Assembly (NCBI GenBank): GCA_028819575.1
Contig: JAPPLB010000009.1
Span: forward strand, 1-64,000
Origin: Bryobacterales bacterium
GTDB lineage: Bacteria > Acidobacteriota > Terriglobia > Bryobacterales > UBA6623
Direction of reading: 5' to 3'
Length of the DNA: 64,000 bases
Shown: piece after piece, positions 1 through 8,653 of the stretch
Layout of the letters: the number at the start of each line of letters is the position of its first letter
Position numbering within the stretch: position 1 is the first letter of the stretch
Program-made: the position numbers and the translations under genes
Notes under the pieces: model-generated
Seen by the model: only the letters and a program-made list of their open reading frames with translations
The model's database searches: none
Told to the model about the DNA's origin: nothing

Positions 1-112
1 AAGTACGCCTGCGCGCGCCAAGCGGCTCGCGCCTTTTTCCTCCGCCCGGCTTGCACCTCGTCCTGACGGCCTTCTCACGCACTTCGCCTCGCTGCGTGGT
101 GAGAATTGCAGG
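1..112 (-). mobile_element. Family A palindromic MITE-like element, copy A1 (cut by window edge)
   Basis: Read on the minus strand this is the left half of the family A repeat: it opens with the terminal repeat CCTGCAATTCTCACCACG (ending at 112) and runs to the central hairpin sequence AAGTACGCC at the window edge, so the other half lies outside. It matches A3 (26397-26597) and A6 (63336-63536) over its length with scattered mismatches. The tetramer outside the terminus (113-116) is CTGG rather than YTAR, so this copy may be old or rearranged. There is no coding potential. Confidence 0.85.
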
Positions 113-362
113 CTGGTTTTTGTCGCCAAACTTCGCTCCGGCGGTTTTCTTCGCCTGCATGGTTCTTGGGCCAGGCTCATCATTTTCTCTTCGGCAACGC
201 AGACAAGATCGACATCGAAATTCCCGGAGAAAGAGCAGCCGGGCTCATTCGCTTCCGATTCAGATGGGGACAGGCTCTTTCGTGGACCCAGTGGTCCAGA
301 CCGCTGATTCGGATTGAACCGGCAGGTTGCGCTTCGGGTCTCGCTAAGGTACAAGTCATTGA
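113..362. other. Intergenic stretch, no gene seen
   Basis: About 250 bases between repeat A1 and the first gene. Two short overlapping plus-strand reading frames run through it, but they start inside the repeat and resemble no known protein. The first bases (GGTTTTTGTCGCC) faintly resemble the outer end of family C. I see no convincing promoter. Confidence 0.5.
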
Positions 363-2285
363 GTGCCCCGCCCGCGTTCTCCGCTCACGCTCTCATTCCA
401 TTCTTTCTCTTTCAACCCCGGTTACGAGCGACTTACCGATGAGCGCGTAGTCGAGCGTGTTCGTGAACTTGATCGACGCGGCCGCAAGCGCGGCCTGGAG
501 GCGATGGAACCTGAATCGGATGTCCTTGTCCGAATCGGGACGGAGCGCAACGGCCAGGGCAGAGTGACCAAGAACGGGTATGGCGTTCTGCACCTTCCGT
601 GGCTCGTGAATGAGCACCCCGATTGGCCACGTATGATCGAACGCGAGGTCGCCGATATAGCGGCGGCCATCCGGGCGGCTCACGGTGTCCCGCTCAAGTA
701 CTTGATCTGGGCCGGCATGGGTGGATCTGCCGAGGACAAAGCGTTCTATCAGGCAGCAGGACTGCTCAAGGGCGGCGTTCGTGTCTATCTTCTCGACTCG
801 ACCGACCCGGCGAAACTGCGCGCCATCCTCGATCACATCCAGAAGATCGACAAGCAACCATTGACCAAAGCGCTGCGCAAGTGCCTGATCGTGGGGATGG
901 CCATGGGAATGACCTCCTATGAGCCGGTGGTGAACCTCGAGAAGCTGGACGGCCTCTATCGCAAGCTCAAGATCTCCAATCAGTCGAACTTCGTCTACAT
1001 GACGCTGCCGGACTCGGTACTGGACCGCTTTGCATCGAAACGCGGGTTCCGCCGGGTTCCGTTGCAGCCTGATGGAGGGAACACGACCGCCGGGCGTCAC
1101 AGCGGGCCGTTGACGCGCGGCAGCCTGTACCCTCTTGCCCTCAACGGCTGCAAGCTGGATTCCTGGTTGCAAGCCACAACTTTGAGTAGCGGGGAAGTCC
1201 AAGCCGCTCTGCGACTGGCCGGTTTTCTGGATGCCAATGTGAGAGCCGGCCGCGACAAGCTGACACTCTTCCTCCCGAAAAAATGGGCTGCTGGCGCCGT
1301 CTGGACAAAGCAGGACTTCGAGGAAAGCCTCGGCAAGAGCGACGAACTCGGCATCAAGATCGCCATCCAGGAGAAACTGAAGTTGGCCAACTATCGGCCG
1401 TCGAAGGAAGAGACGCAGGACCGATGCTTCCTGGTCGTGAATGTCGCAGGCGAGCAGAATCCAGACAGCGCGAAGGTCGGAGTTCTACGCCGAGCCGGCT
1501 ATCCGCTCGCGGTCCTGAAGCTGAGCGGAGAGGCGGCCGTCGCCCGCTACATGCAGTTCATCCATTACGTGGTGTTCGGTCTGGGCTATTTGTGGAAGAT
1601 GAACTTCGTTACGCAGCCGAGCGTTGAGCTTTACAAGTCCATCGCAGCGCGGGTCCACGGCCAAGCGCTCAACCGGGGTGGCATCGAGAAGACTCCGGCA
1701 TGGGAGCGGCTTGCGGACTCGCCGCTGCGATTGAAATGGCGGGGTGGGCTGACCGTCAACCTGGCGGCCCTCCAAAAGCTCGGCCTTATCCGCGACGACG
1801 ACTTACGGGCCGAGCACGGAAACGCCGCGGCGGTCTACGCGGCGGCTCTTGACCGACTCGTTCGACAGGAGATCGTACGCTATGGCGAGCTGACCTATTT
1901 CGGAGACAGCCGCTATCATCGGCCCGGAATACAGTTGCGCCGGGCTCTTGACTCGTCGGCGGACCGTGTCTTTCGTTCCCGCTTGAAGATACCTGCCGAC
2001 GTTTATGAAGGCCCCGCGATGAACCACTCCTACCACGAGATGATCATTGGGCATGGGGGAGCTTTGAGCACGATTGTTATCTGTGACGAGCAAGACACTT
2101 TCAAAAAGCTCGATTACAGCCCCGATTATCATCGGGCTCAGTGGCTCGCCACAGTGCTTGCCTTGCTCGAACGGGGCCGTCCGGTGATACCTCTCACCAT
2201 TCGAGACCTTTCCGAGAACAGCCGCGCTGCTCTCAGAGAGTTCTTCTCAGAAGTCGCCAAGCGGCTGCCACCGGGGGGGAGGTAA
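363..2285 (+). CDS. Divergent glucose-6-phosphate isomerase-like (double SIS domain) protein
   Basis: 640 residues. The frame opens right after a stop at 360-362, so GTG 363 is the furthest upstream start; the Shine-Dalgarno is weak. Residues ~115-150 hold a sugar-isomerase-type nucleotide-fold segment (WAGMGGSAEDKAF...VYLLDSTDP), ~175-190 a second strand-loop (IVGMAMGMTSYEP), and ~240-255 a GGNTTAGRHSGPL segment that fits the GGRxS signature of phosphoglucose isomerases. The C-terminal part has NHSYHEMIIGHG, possibly the active-site histidine region, and a typical closing helix. It is longer than usual GPI (~450-550 residues) and divergent, closest in style to the isomerase half of transaldolase/GPI fusions, but no transaldolase part is present. 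Glycolytic GPI activity is plausible but unproven; it could act on another phosphosugar. Confidence 0.7.
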   Translation: MPRPRSPLTLSFHSFSFNPGYERLTDERVVERVRELDRRGRKRGLEAMEPESDVLVRIGTERNGQGRVTKNGYGVLHLPWLVNEHPDWPRMIEREVADIAAAIRAAHGVPLKYLIWAGMGGSAEDKAFYQAAGLLKGGVRVYLLDSTDPAKLRAILDHIQKIDKQPLTKALRKCLIVGMAMGMTSYEPVVNLEKLDGLYRKLKISNQSNFVYMTLPDSVLDRFASKRGFRRVPLQPDGGNTTAGRHSGPLTRGSLYPLALNGCKLDSWLQATTLSSGEVQAALRLAGFLDANVRAGRDKLTLFLPKKWAAGAVWTKQDFEESLGKSDELGIKIAIQEKLKLANYRPSKEETQDRCFLVVNVAGEQNPDSAKVGVLRRAGYPLAVLKLSGEAAVARYMQFIHYVVFGLGYLWKMNFVTQPSVELYKSIAARVHGQALNRGGIEKTPAWERLADSPLRLKWRGGLTVNLAALQKLGLIRDDDLRAEHGNAAAVYAAALDRLVRQEIVRYGELTYFGDSRYHRPGIQLRRALDSSADRVFRSRLKIPADVYEGPAMNHSYHEMIIGHGGALSTIVICDEQDTFKKLDYSPDYHRAQWLATVLALLERGRPVIPLTIRDLSENSRAALREFFSEVAKRLPPGGR

Positions 2286-2301
2286 GAGAGCCGTGAGAAA
2301 G

Positions 2302-2427
2302 ATGAAGCTGGCCCGTGGGAAGAAGAAGAAGCAATCGTCCAAGGCCCAAGCCTTTGGCTGCTCCTTGGTCATCGTGATATTGCTCGGATTGTTTATCTGG
2401 TTCTTCACCGCGGCCGTGTCACCTTGA
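2302..2427 (+). CDS. Small basic single-span membrane protein (hypothetical, 41 aa)
   Basis: Starts 16 bases after the isomerase-like gene. The product has a lysine-rich N-terminus (MKLARGKKKKQSSK) followed by one hydrophobic segment (residues ~18-38) and stops at TGA 2425-2427. An in-frame GTG at 2293 would add three residues (MRK). A positive-inside charge pattern followed by one membrane span is typical of real small membrane proteins, but there is no strong ribosome binding site and no family recognised. Function unknown. Confidence 0.4.
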   Translation: MKLARGKKKKQSSKAQAFGCSLVIVILLGLFIWFFTAAVSP

Positions 2428-2610
2428 GATCCCGAGTGAAAATCAAGGGAAGCCGACGGCCCTGAGTCGGGGCCCGGTTCTGCCACTCCACCCCCAAAAC
2501 CGCTTCAACGGGCGTGTTGATCGCGGAAGATGATCAAGGCGAAATTTTGCCCGAAGTGGTCGGTTTTTCTTCAGGACGCCTTGAAACTTCAAGAGACCAA
2601 GTCCGAATCG

Positions 2611-2625
2611 ACCACCTCCGACCAC
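2611..2625 (-). promoter_or_regulatory. Two GTGGT boxes, inverted, upstream group
   Basis: On the minus strand GTGGT occurs at 2625-2621 and 2615-2611, again 10 bp apart, inside CGGAGTGGTCGGAGGTGGTC. A single plus-strand GTGGT lies at 2556-2560. The shared sequence and spacing with the boxes at 2781-2825 suggest a second MraZ contact site, but two boxes can occur by chance. Confidence 0.35.
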
Positions 2626-2747
2626 TCCGATGTATTTGGGAGAGGGCCTTTTAACCACAAGATATAGTGCCTATCCTCCATCCCATACCACATCTATTAC
2701 CCCACTCGTAAGTCCAATATTTTTTTAGAGATACAGCCCTTTTCCGC

Positions 2748-2778
2748 TTGACATCAGCGCGGTGATATGGGACTTTAC
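2748..2778 (+). promoter_or_regulatory. Candidate sigma-70-type promoter for the dcw cluster
   Basis: A perfect TTGACA lies at 2748-2753. The matching -10 is poor: GACTTT at 17-bp spacing (2771-2776) or nearby variants. Transcription from here would start inside the GTGGT ladder at 2781-2825, an arrangement that suits repression by a protein bound there. Confidence 0.5.
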
Positions 2779-2780
2779 TT

Positions 2781-2825
2781 GTGGTTAGAAGTGGTCAAAA
2801 GTAGACGATTCTGGCCCAGAGTGGT
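2781..2825 (+). promoter_or_regulatory. Putative MraZ operator: five boxes at exact 10-bp spacing
   Basis: GTGGT (2781), GTGGT (2791), GTAGA (2801), CTGGC (2811) and GTGGT (2821) each begin exactly 10 bp apart: three perfect and two degenerate boxes. MraZ of E. coli binds three TGGGN repeats separated by 5 bp, also a 10-bp period, in front of its own gene; the multimeric MraZ ring contacts successive turns of one DNA face. Position (38 bp before the mraZ start) and period both fit autoregulation. Confidence 0.65.
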
Positions 2826-2863
2826 TGATCGTTCCTCCTCAGACGGTCCTCCGGTCTTGAAAC

Positions 2864-3322
2864 ATGTTCCGAGGTACGCAGACAGGGCGGGTAGACGACA
2901 AAGGCAGACTCAAGCTGCCCGCCCTGGTCCGCTCTCGGGTGGTTGAGGAGTACAGGGAACCGAAGGTGTTCATCACGAGTCTCGACGGAGAAGAGGTCAA
3001 GGTTTTCCCGCTCCGCGAGTGGGACGACGTGGAGACCAGCTTATCGAACAAGTCGCCTGACGGCAATGAGGCCGATGGCGAGATCAAGCAAAAGATTCTG
3101 TTCCAGGTGAATCGATTTGGAGCAGAGGAGACCTTGGACAACCAAGGCCGCATCCTTGTGCCCGCGGTTTTGCGGGAAGCCGCGGGCATGAGGGGCGAAG
3201 TCAAGATTTTGTGGCAGTCGAACCATCTATTGGTGATGAGCGCGGCGCGCTTCGAGGAAGCGGCCGAAGCGAATCGACTGACCGCGATTGACAAGCGTTA
3301 TGCGGCGAATCTGGGGGTGTGA
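2864..3322 (+). CDS. mraZ: Transcriptional regulator MraZ
   Basis: 152 residues, two SpoVT/AbrB-like DNA-binding repeats. The first (residues ~1-50) begins MFRGTQTGRVDDKGRLKLPA; the second (~80-130) contains the matching ETLDNQGRILVPAVLRE. MraZ is a multimeric DNA-binding protein that represses the dcw operon from direct repeats in its own promoter; the five-box ladder at 2781-2825 is the probable target. ATG 2864 is chosen because the family N-terminus begins here, although the Shine-Dalgarno is weak. rsmH follows after three bases. Confidence 0.95.
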   Translation: MFRGTQTGRVDDKGRLKLPALVRSRVVEEYREPKVFITSLDGEEVKVFPLREWDDVETSLSNKSPDGNEADGEIKQKILFQVNRFGAEETLDNQGRILVPAVLREAAGMRGEVKILWQSNHLLVMSAARFEEAAEANRLTAIDKRYAANLGV

Positions 3323-3325
3323 TGA

Positions 3326-4210
3326 TTGGCGCACTATCCGGTATTGCTGCCGCAGGTATTGGAGTTTTTAAACATTGACTCCTCCGGCCTTTATGTGGAT
3401 TGCACTTTGGGTGAGAGCCGCTATGCAGAGGCGATCTTGTCGCGCCTTGACTCGGGCCGGCTCATCGCGATCGATTGGGACCGAGACGCGATTGAGCAGG
3501 CCCGAGGGCGGCTTCACGAGTGGAGCGGAAGAGTGAGTTTTCATCACACCAGCTACGGCGACATTGAAGGAGTGCTGGGCTCCGAGCGTCCCCAGGGCAT
3601 CGTCGCTGACCTGGGGCTTTCGCGCAGACAGTTTGAATCCGGCGCGCGGGGCTTCAGCTTGCGGCGCAAGGGTCCGCTGGATATGCGGATGGACCGGAGA
3701 CGGCTGCTGACAGCAGACGTGATCGTGAATCAGTACGACGAGCGGCGGCTCGCGGACTTGATCTTCGAGTTTGGTGAAGAGAGGAGAAGCCGAAGAATTG
3801 CCAAGGCCATTGTTCGGGGGCGGCCGATCCGCGATACGGCTCATTTGGCCGAGATCGTGGCTCGAGCCGTCCCTCGAACGCCTCGCATGAAGATTCACCC
3901 GGCGACGCGGACGTTTCAAGCGATTCGGATCGCCGTGAACGACGAATTGAACGAGCTGGACCGTCTCATCGAGGCAGCACCGCCGTTGCTGGCCCCCGGG
4001 GGGCGCATGGTGGTGGTCAGTTTTCACTCGCTGGAAGACCGCCGCGTCAAGCAGTCGTTTCGCCGCTGGGCGGATCGAGATCTGCTTGCGCTTCTGACGA
4101 AGCGAGTCGTCCGTCCGGGTGAGGACGAGGTCGCCGAGAACCCGGCAAGCCGTAGCGCCAAGCTGCGCGCGGCGGAGAGGACCAAGAAGTTATGGCAGCC
4201 CCTGAACTAG
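3326..4210 (+). CDS. rsmH: 16S rRNA (cytosine1402-N4)-methyltransferase RsmH
   Basis: 294 residues, starting with TTG at 3326, which gives the family N-terminus (AHYPVLLPQVLEFL). Family motifs follow: DLGLSRRQFESGARGFS and LDMRMD near the middle, HPATRTFQAIRIAVNDEL, and GGRMVVVSFHSLEDRRVK. The enzyme methylates N4 of C1402 in 16S rRNA using SAM. The SAM-binding motif I is unusual: where homologues have DATLGGGGHS this protein has DCTLGESRYA, same length but without the glycine run. Whether SAM binding survives is open; the rest of the fold looks intact. The last 19 bases overlap the longest ftsL frame. Confidence 0.9.
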   Translation: MAHYPVLLPQVLEFLNIDSSGLYVDCTLGESRYAEAILSRLDSGRLIAIDWDRDAIEQARGRLHEWSGRVSFHHTSYGDIEGVLGSERPQGIVADLGLSRRQFESGARGFSLRRKGPLDMRMDRRRLLTADVIVNQYDERRLADLIFEFGEERRSRRIAKAIVRGRPIRDTAHLAEIVARAVPRTPRMKIHPATRTFQAIRIAVNDELNELDRLIEAAPPLLAPGGRMVVVSFHSLEDRRVKQSFRRWADRDLLALLTKRVVRPGEDEVAENPASRSAKLRAAERTKKLWQPLN

Positions 4211-4800
4211 CGATCCCGGAACGGTGGGAGCCCCGGGAACCATCCGTCGGCCCCGTCGGAGTAACGAGGGCGGCCGGGCATCGAGTCACCCGCAGGCCCC
4301 TGCCGGAACCTGCCCGCGATGTGTTCGTGTACGACGGAGCCGGCGTGGGACGCGCCGACCGAGCGGGGCTTTCCCGGCGACCGGTTTCTTCCCGCCCGTT
4401 TCCCATGGAGAACGTATACTTCCACGTCAAGAATTTGGACAACTCGAACTTGCGGCGGCGGCCAGACCCGAGAGACAAGGTCATCTGGTCACGGTTGGTC
4501 GTCGGAGGATTGCTGGGCCTCGTCATGATGATCCTGACCTTCGCCCCGCGGCCGCTTTTGAGGCAGTCGGGGTATCGCCTCGAGAAGCTGAGCGAAACGC
4601 ACCAGTCCCTGGTTGAGATTCAAGACCAGCTGCGCGTTCGCCAAGCGAGGTTGAGTGACCTTCGCCGGGTGGTGGACCTCGCCGGACGGCAGGGATTGGA
4701 GCAGACGCCACCGGAGCGTTTTGCCTGGCAGAACCGGACGATTTCACCGATATCACAGGAAGACGAGTTGGCTTGGGACCGGAGGAATGCCCAACCCTGA
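4192..4800 (+). CDS. ftsL: FtsL-like cell division protein
   Basis: Recognised by place (between rsmH and ftsI) and architecture: short cytoplasmic part, one membrane span (residues ~100-120, SRLVVGGLLGLVMMILTFA), then a charged helical segment (~125-165) able to form a coiled coil. FtsL partners FtsB/DivIC and activates the FtsW-FtsI septal synthase. The segment MENVYFHVKNLDNSNLRR at ATG 4405 looks like the conserved start of acidobacterial FtsL; the ~71 residues before it are Arg/Pro-rich and may not be translated. With the 4405 start the product is 131 residues, nearer the family norm. Confidence 0.75.
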   Translation: MAAPELAIPERWEPREPSVGPVGVTRAAGHRVTRRPLPEPARDVFVYDGAGVGRADRAGLSRRPVSSRPFPMENVYFHVKNLDNSNLRRRPDPRDKVIWSRLVVGGLLGLVMMILTFAPRPLLRQSGYRLEKLSETHQSLVEIQDQLRVRQARLSDLRRVVDLAGRQGLEQTPPERFAWQNRTISPISQEDELAWDRRNAQP

Positions 4801-4868
4801 ACGAGGTGAGAGCCAAAACTCTCTCTGACGGCTCGCCATCACGGCGGCCCGAGTAATCAGAGTCATTC

Positions 4869-7133
4869 ATGGCAGGTCGCCGGAACAGAGACCGATCTCC
4901 CAGCGACCGGGGCTTTTGGACGCGGCTGCGCCTGTCGGCTCGCGCACTGCACGAGTTCCAGAGTCTTCCCCCTTTTCGACTTTTCGTATTCGCTCTGACG
5001 GCCGGCTTGTGGCTGACGCTGATCGTCGTTCGTCTTTGGGACCTTCAGATCCGTCAAGCTCCTCGCTTGGCCGAGAAGGCACAGCAGCAGCAGGAGGACG
5101 TGATCGAGATCTCCGCTCGACGCGGGCGCATCTACGACCGCAACGGCATCGAGTTGGCTCGCAGCACTCCGGTTGATTCGATCGGCATATTTCCCACCAA
5201 GGTAGGCGACCCCGAGCTTGCGGCAACGCTGCTCGCCGAGGTGCTTCGAGAAAACCCGAATTCCCTCAGAAAAAAGTTGAAGAAGAAGCGCTTTCAATGG
5301 GTGCGGCGCTTGGCGGAGCCGGGTGAGGCGGAGCGAATCCGGGAGCTTCCGCTGGCCGGACTGCATTTTGAAAAGGAGAGCAAGCGTTATTACCCGAAAG
5401 GAACCGTTGCGGCCCACATCCTGGGGGCCGTGGGTGTTGACCACATGGGTCTGGCAGGGCTGGAACAGACCTTCGAGGCCAAGCTTCGGGGCGTTTCGGG
5501 GCAGCGCTCGGTACAAGTCGACGCCCTGCAGCATCGATACGCAAGCCAAGTCATCCAGGAGCCGGTTCCCGGCTATGACCTGGTACTTACCATTGACCAG
5601 CGCATTCAAGTCACGGCTGAAAAGGAACTGGGGCGGGCCATCGAGGAAACGCAAGCAGAGGCAGGGACCGTCGTCGTGATGGACCCCGTCAACGGGGACA
5701 TTCTGGGCATGGCGAACTGGCCCACCTTTGATCCCAATGATCGTGAGCCATCGAAGACGAACCTGGAGCATAGGAAGAACTACGCCCTGAGTCACATGAT
5801 CGAGCCCGGGTCGACGTTCAAGGTCGTGACGGTAGCGGCCGGACTCGAGGAAAAGGTGACCACCCCGGAAGAGATGATCGACTGCGAGCGAGGGGGGATC
5901 TACCTGTTATCGCGTTGGATTCGGGACCACAAGCCGTTCGCACTGCTGAGTGTCGCGGACGTGCTGGCTCGCTCGAGCAATGTAGGGACCATCAAGCTGG
6001 GTCTGCGGCTCTCCCCCGAACGACTTCACCGCTATGCCCACGCCTTCGGCTTCGGGCAGCCGACGGGACTGCCCTTGCCGGGCGAGACAGCCGGCCTGCT
6101 GCGGCCCTGGGAACGCTGGCATCCGGCTGCAATCGGCTCGGTGGCGATTGGCCAAGAGGTGGGTGTGACCGCCCTGCAGATGGCGCGAGGCGTCAGTGTC
6201 ATCGCTAACGGCGGCTCGCTCGTAACTCCCCGCATCATCGAATCCATCGTCAGCCCGCAGGGCGAGCGAAAAGAACCGGATGTTCAGGAGCCGTCTCGCG
6301 TTCTAAATCCTGATACATCGGCGCTCATGCGGGCGCTCATGGAAAGGGTCGTCCGGGAAGGCACCGGCCGCCGGGCGCGAACGCCGGGCTACCGTGTAGC
6401 AGGAAAAACCGGGACCGCACAGAAAGTGGATCCCGAGACGGGCCGCTATTCAACCAAGGATTATGTTGCGAGTTTTGTGGGGTTCGCTCCGGTCAACGCC
6501 CCCTCGATCGTGGTTGTGATCGTGCTCGATTCACCGGTCGGAATGTACTACGGCGGACAGGTGGCGGCTCCCGTGTTTCCCAGGGTCGCGACCGAGGCGC
6601 TGCGGTTCCGCGACGTGCCTCCGGAACTGCCGTTGGAGCAGGAGCCCGTTCGCCCGATTCCTGAAGAGTGGTGGGCGGACTTCGCGATCGAGGAGCCCGC
6701 TCATGACTGGCCGGGAAGTACGCAGGTCGAGTTCCCAGGCATCTTGTCGGATGAGGATGCCGTCGTGGTGACCGTCGCTTCGTTGACGGATTCCGCTTCA
6801 CCACGGCTCGGGGCTGTGCCGCTGGTCTCCAATCTGACGATGGGCGGGGCGAATGCTACATCACCTCCGGAACCACAGGCAGTCGTCGAAGACACCATCG
6901 AAGAAGCAGAGCCGGCGGACATCAAGCCCGCTCGATTGACCGTGGTTGACGCGCGGCTGCCGGATTTTCGAGGCGAGACGGTGGATTCAGTAATTTCGCA
7001 AACCTCTTCGCTCGGCTTGGCGGTTCATCTTCGCGGCAGCGGCAGGGTATGGCGCCAATGGCCACCCGCTGGAACGCCGATCCAGCTTGGCGGGACGGTC
7101 ACGGTTGATTTCCGGGTCGGAGCAAAACCATGA
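4869..7133 (+). CDS. ftsI: Septal peptidoglycan D,D-transpeptidase FtsI (PBP3), with C-terminal PASTA domain
   Basis: 754 residues. A membrane anchor near residues 37-57 is followed by the PBP dimerisation domain and a transpeptidase domain with all three active-site motifs: SxxK at Ser315 (GSTFK), SxN at 369-371 (SSN) and KTG at 513-515 (GKTGTA). The last ~65 residues (from RLTVVDARLPDF) form one PASTA repeat, joined by a Pro/Glu-rich linker. The enzyme cross-links septal peptidoglycan together with FtsW, encoded downstream. PASTA on FtsI is common in Gram-positive SpoVD/PBP2x-type proteins and less so in Gram-negatives. It overlaps murE by ATGA. Confidence 0.95.
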   Translation: MAGRRNRDRSPSDRGFWTRLRLSARALHEFQSLPPFRLFVFALTAGLWLTLIVVRLWDLQIRQAPRLAEKAQQQQEDVIEISARRGRIYDRNGIELARSTPVDSIGIFPTKVGDPELAATLLAEVLRENPNSLRKKLKKKRFQWVRRLAEPGEAERIRELPLAGLHFEKESKRYYPKGTVAAHILGAVGVDHMGLAGLEQTFEAKLRGVSGQRSVQVDALQHRYASQVIQEPVPGYDLVLTIDQRIQVTAEKELGRAIEETQAEAGTVVVMDPVNGDILGMANWPTFDPNDREPSKTNLEHRKNYALSHMIEPGSTFKVVTVAAGLEEKVTTPEEMIDCERGGIYLLSRWIRDHKPFALLSVADVLARSSNVGTIKLGLRLSPERLHRYAHAFGFGQPTGLPLPGETAGLLRPWERWHPAAIGSVAIGQEVGVTALQMARGVSVIANGGSLVTPRIIESIVSPQGERKEPDVQEPSRVLNPDTSALMRALMERVVREGTGRRARTPGYRVAGKTGTAQKVDPETGRYSTKDYVASFVGFAPVNAPSIVVVIVLDSPVGMYYGGQVAAPVFPRVATEALRFRDVPPELPLEQEPVRPIPEEWWADFAIEEPAHDWPGSTQVEFPGILSDEDAVVVTVASLTDSASPRLGAVPLVSNLTMGGANATSPPEPQAVVEDTIEEAEPADIKPARLTVVDARLPDFRGETVDSVISQTSSLGLAVHLRGSGRVWRQWPPAGTPIQLGGTVTVDFRVGAKP

Positions 7134-8629
7134 AGATCGGAGACTTGTTTGACCGGCGCGCCCTCTGTCAGACAGGGCTGCGGCACAAGTCGATCCATGG
7201 TCTGCAATACGACTCTCGCAAACTGGAACCGGATGATTTGTTTTTTGCGTTTCCCGGAGAGCATGTCGACGGGCATCAGTTCATCCCGGCGGCCTTGGAT
7301 GCCGGCGCGGCGGCGATCGTAAGTCAACGCAACGCGCCAGCGCCGCACTCCGAGCAATGGATTCAAGTGCCGCATGACCGACAAGCACTGGCAAACGCGG
7401 CTTTGCGCTTTTATGGCCGGCCCGATCATCAACTCAAACTCACCGGCGTCACGGGAACCAACGGCAAGACCAGCACCGTCCATCTGCTCGATTCCATTCT
7501 TGAGAACGCCGGGCTGTTAACGGCCCGTTTCGGGACGATCGAGCACAAGATCGGCCGGCGGCACTTCCGGGCAGTGAACACAACGCCAGAATCGTTGGAT
7601 ATCGTTCGCTTTCTTGCCGATCTCGTTGCAGAAGGGGGCTCCCACGCCAGTTTCGAAGCGTCGTCGCACGCCTTGGATCTGGGCCGAGTCTACGGCTTTG
7701 ACTTCCACACCGTCGTGTTCACGAACCTGTCTCGCGATCACCTCGATTATCACCAAACCATGGAGGAGTACGCTGCGGCGAAGCGCCGGTTGTTGCAGGG
7801 CGCCGGCGGAGAGACTCCCCGCTACGCGGTAATCAACAGGGATGACCCCGTTGGTCGGGAGTGGCTGGATACAAGCTCGTCGGAGACGCTGAGCTTCGGA
7901 GTGCAGCCGGGGGCGGATATTGTTGCCGAAAACGTGGACGTACGTCTCTCAAGCCTGCACTTTCGGGCCGCAACCCCCCGAGGATCTCTGGAGGTCCGAT
8001 CATCGCTCGGAGGCGTGTTCAACATCAGTAATCTGCTGGCGGCGATCACAGCCGCGCTTACATTGGACATCGACCTCGACACGATTGGTGAAGGCATCGA
8101 AGCATGCCGCGCCGTGCCTGGCCGGTTCGAATTGATCGACGAGGGACAGCCGTTTATCGTGATCGTCGACTACGCACATACCGATGATGCGCTGCGGAAC
8201 CTGCTCGAAGCCGCCCGAGAGTTGCTTGGTCGTTCAAATCGACCGGGGCGCATTCTGACGGTGTTCGGGTGCGGCGGCGATCGTGACCGCACCAAGAGGC
8301 CGGTGATGGGAGAAATTGCCGGACGTCTGAGCGACTTGGTAATTCTTACCTCCGACAACCCGCGTTCGGAAAATCCGCTCAACATCATCAATGACATCCG
8401 CGTCGGACTGGGTCGTGTCGAATCCAAGCATGAAATCGAAGCGGACCGGGCCGCAGCGATCCGCCGGGCTGTTTCTCAAGGGCAGGCCGGCGACATCGTG
8501 CTGCTGGCCGGCAAGGGTCATGAGACGACGCAGACCATCGGCGGCGAGGTGATTTCTTTCGACGACCGGGAAACGGTCCGAGGCGTGCTTCACGAACTAG
8601 GGTATGGCGTGCATTCCGAGGCTGGGTAA
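7130..8629 (+). CDS. murE: UDP-MurNAc-L-Ala-D-Glu:meso-diaminopimelate ligase MurE
   Basis: 499 residues with the Mur ligase layout: UDP-binding N-domain, ATP-binding GVTGTNGKTSTVHLL near residue 108, central domain (SSHALDLGRV, SRDHLDYHQTMEEYAAAK) and C-terminal domain. DNPR at 409-412 is the signature that selects meso-diaminopimelate rather than lysine as the third residue of the stem peptide, so this organism should have mDAP-type peptidoglycan. ATG 7130 overlaps the ftsI stop, implying translational coupling. Confidence 0.96.
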   Translation: MKIGDLFDRRALCQTGLRHKSIHGLQYDSRKLEPDDLFFAFPGEHVDGHQFIPAALDAGAAAIVSQRNAPAPHSEQWIQVPHDRQALANAALRFYGRPDHQLKLTGVTGTNGKTSTVHLLDSILENAGLLTARFGTIEHKIGRRHFRAVNTTPESLDIVRFLADLVAEGGSHASFEASSHALDLGRVYGFDFHTVVFTNLSRDHLDYHQTMEEYAAAKRRLLQGAGGETPRYAVINRDDPVGREWLDTSSSETLSFGVQPGADIVAENVDVRLSSLHFRAATPRGSLEVRSSLGGVFNISNLLAAITAALTLDIDLDTIGEGIEACRAVPGRFELIDEGQPFIVIVDYAHTDDALRNLLEAARELLGRSNRPGRILTVFGCGGDRDRTKRPVMGEIAGRLSDLVILTSDNPRSENPLNIINDIRVGLGRVESKHEIEADRAAAIRRAVSQGQAGDIVLLAGKGHETTQTIGGEVISFDDRETVRGVLHELGYGVHSEAG

Positions 8630-8653
8630 CGCTAGGCGAAATGGGATCGTTTG

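Larger units (their letters stand above)
2428..2863 (+). promoter_or_regulatory. Regulatory region upstream of mraZ
   Basis: A 436-bp gene-free stretch, more AT-rich than its surroundings from 2640 to 2740. It contains the promoter and box ladder annotated separately and a second inverted group of boxes. Its position in front of mraZ, the usual first gene of dcw clusters, makes it the main control region of the cluster. Confidence 0.65.
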
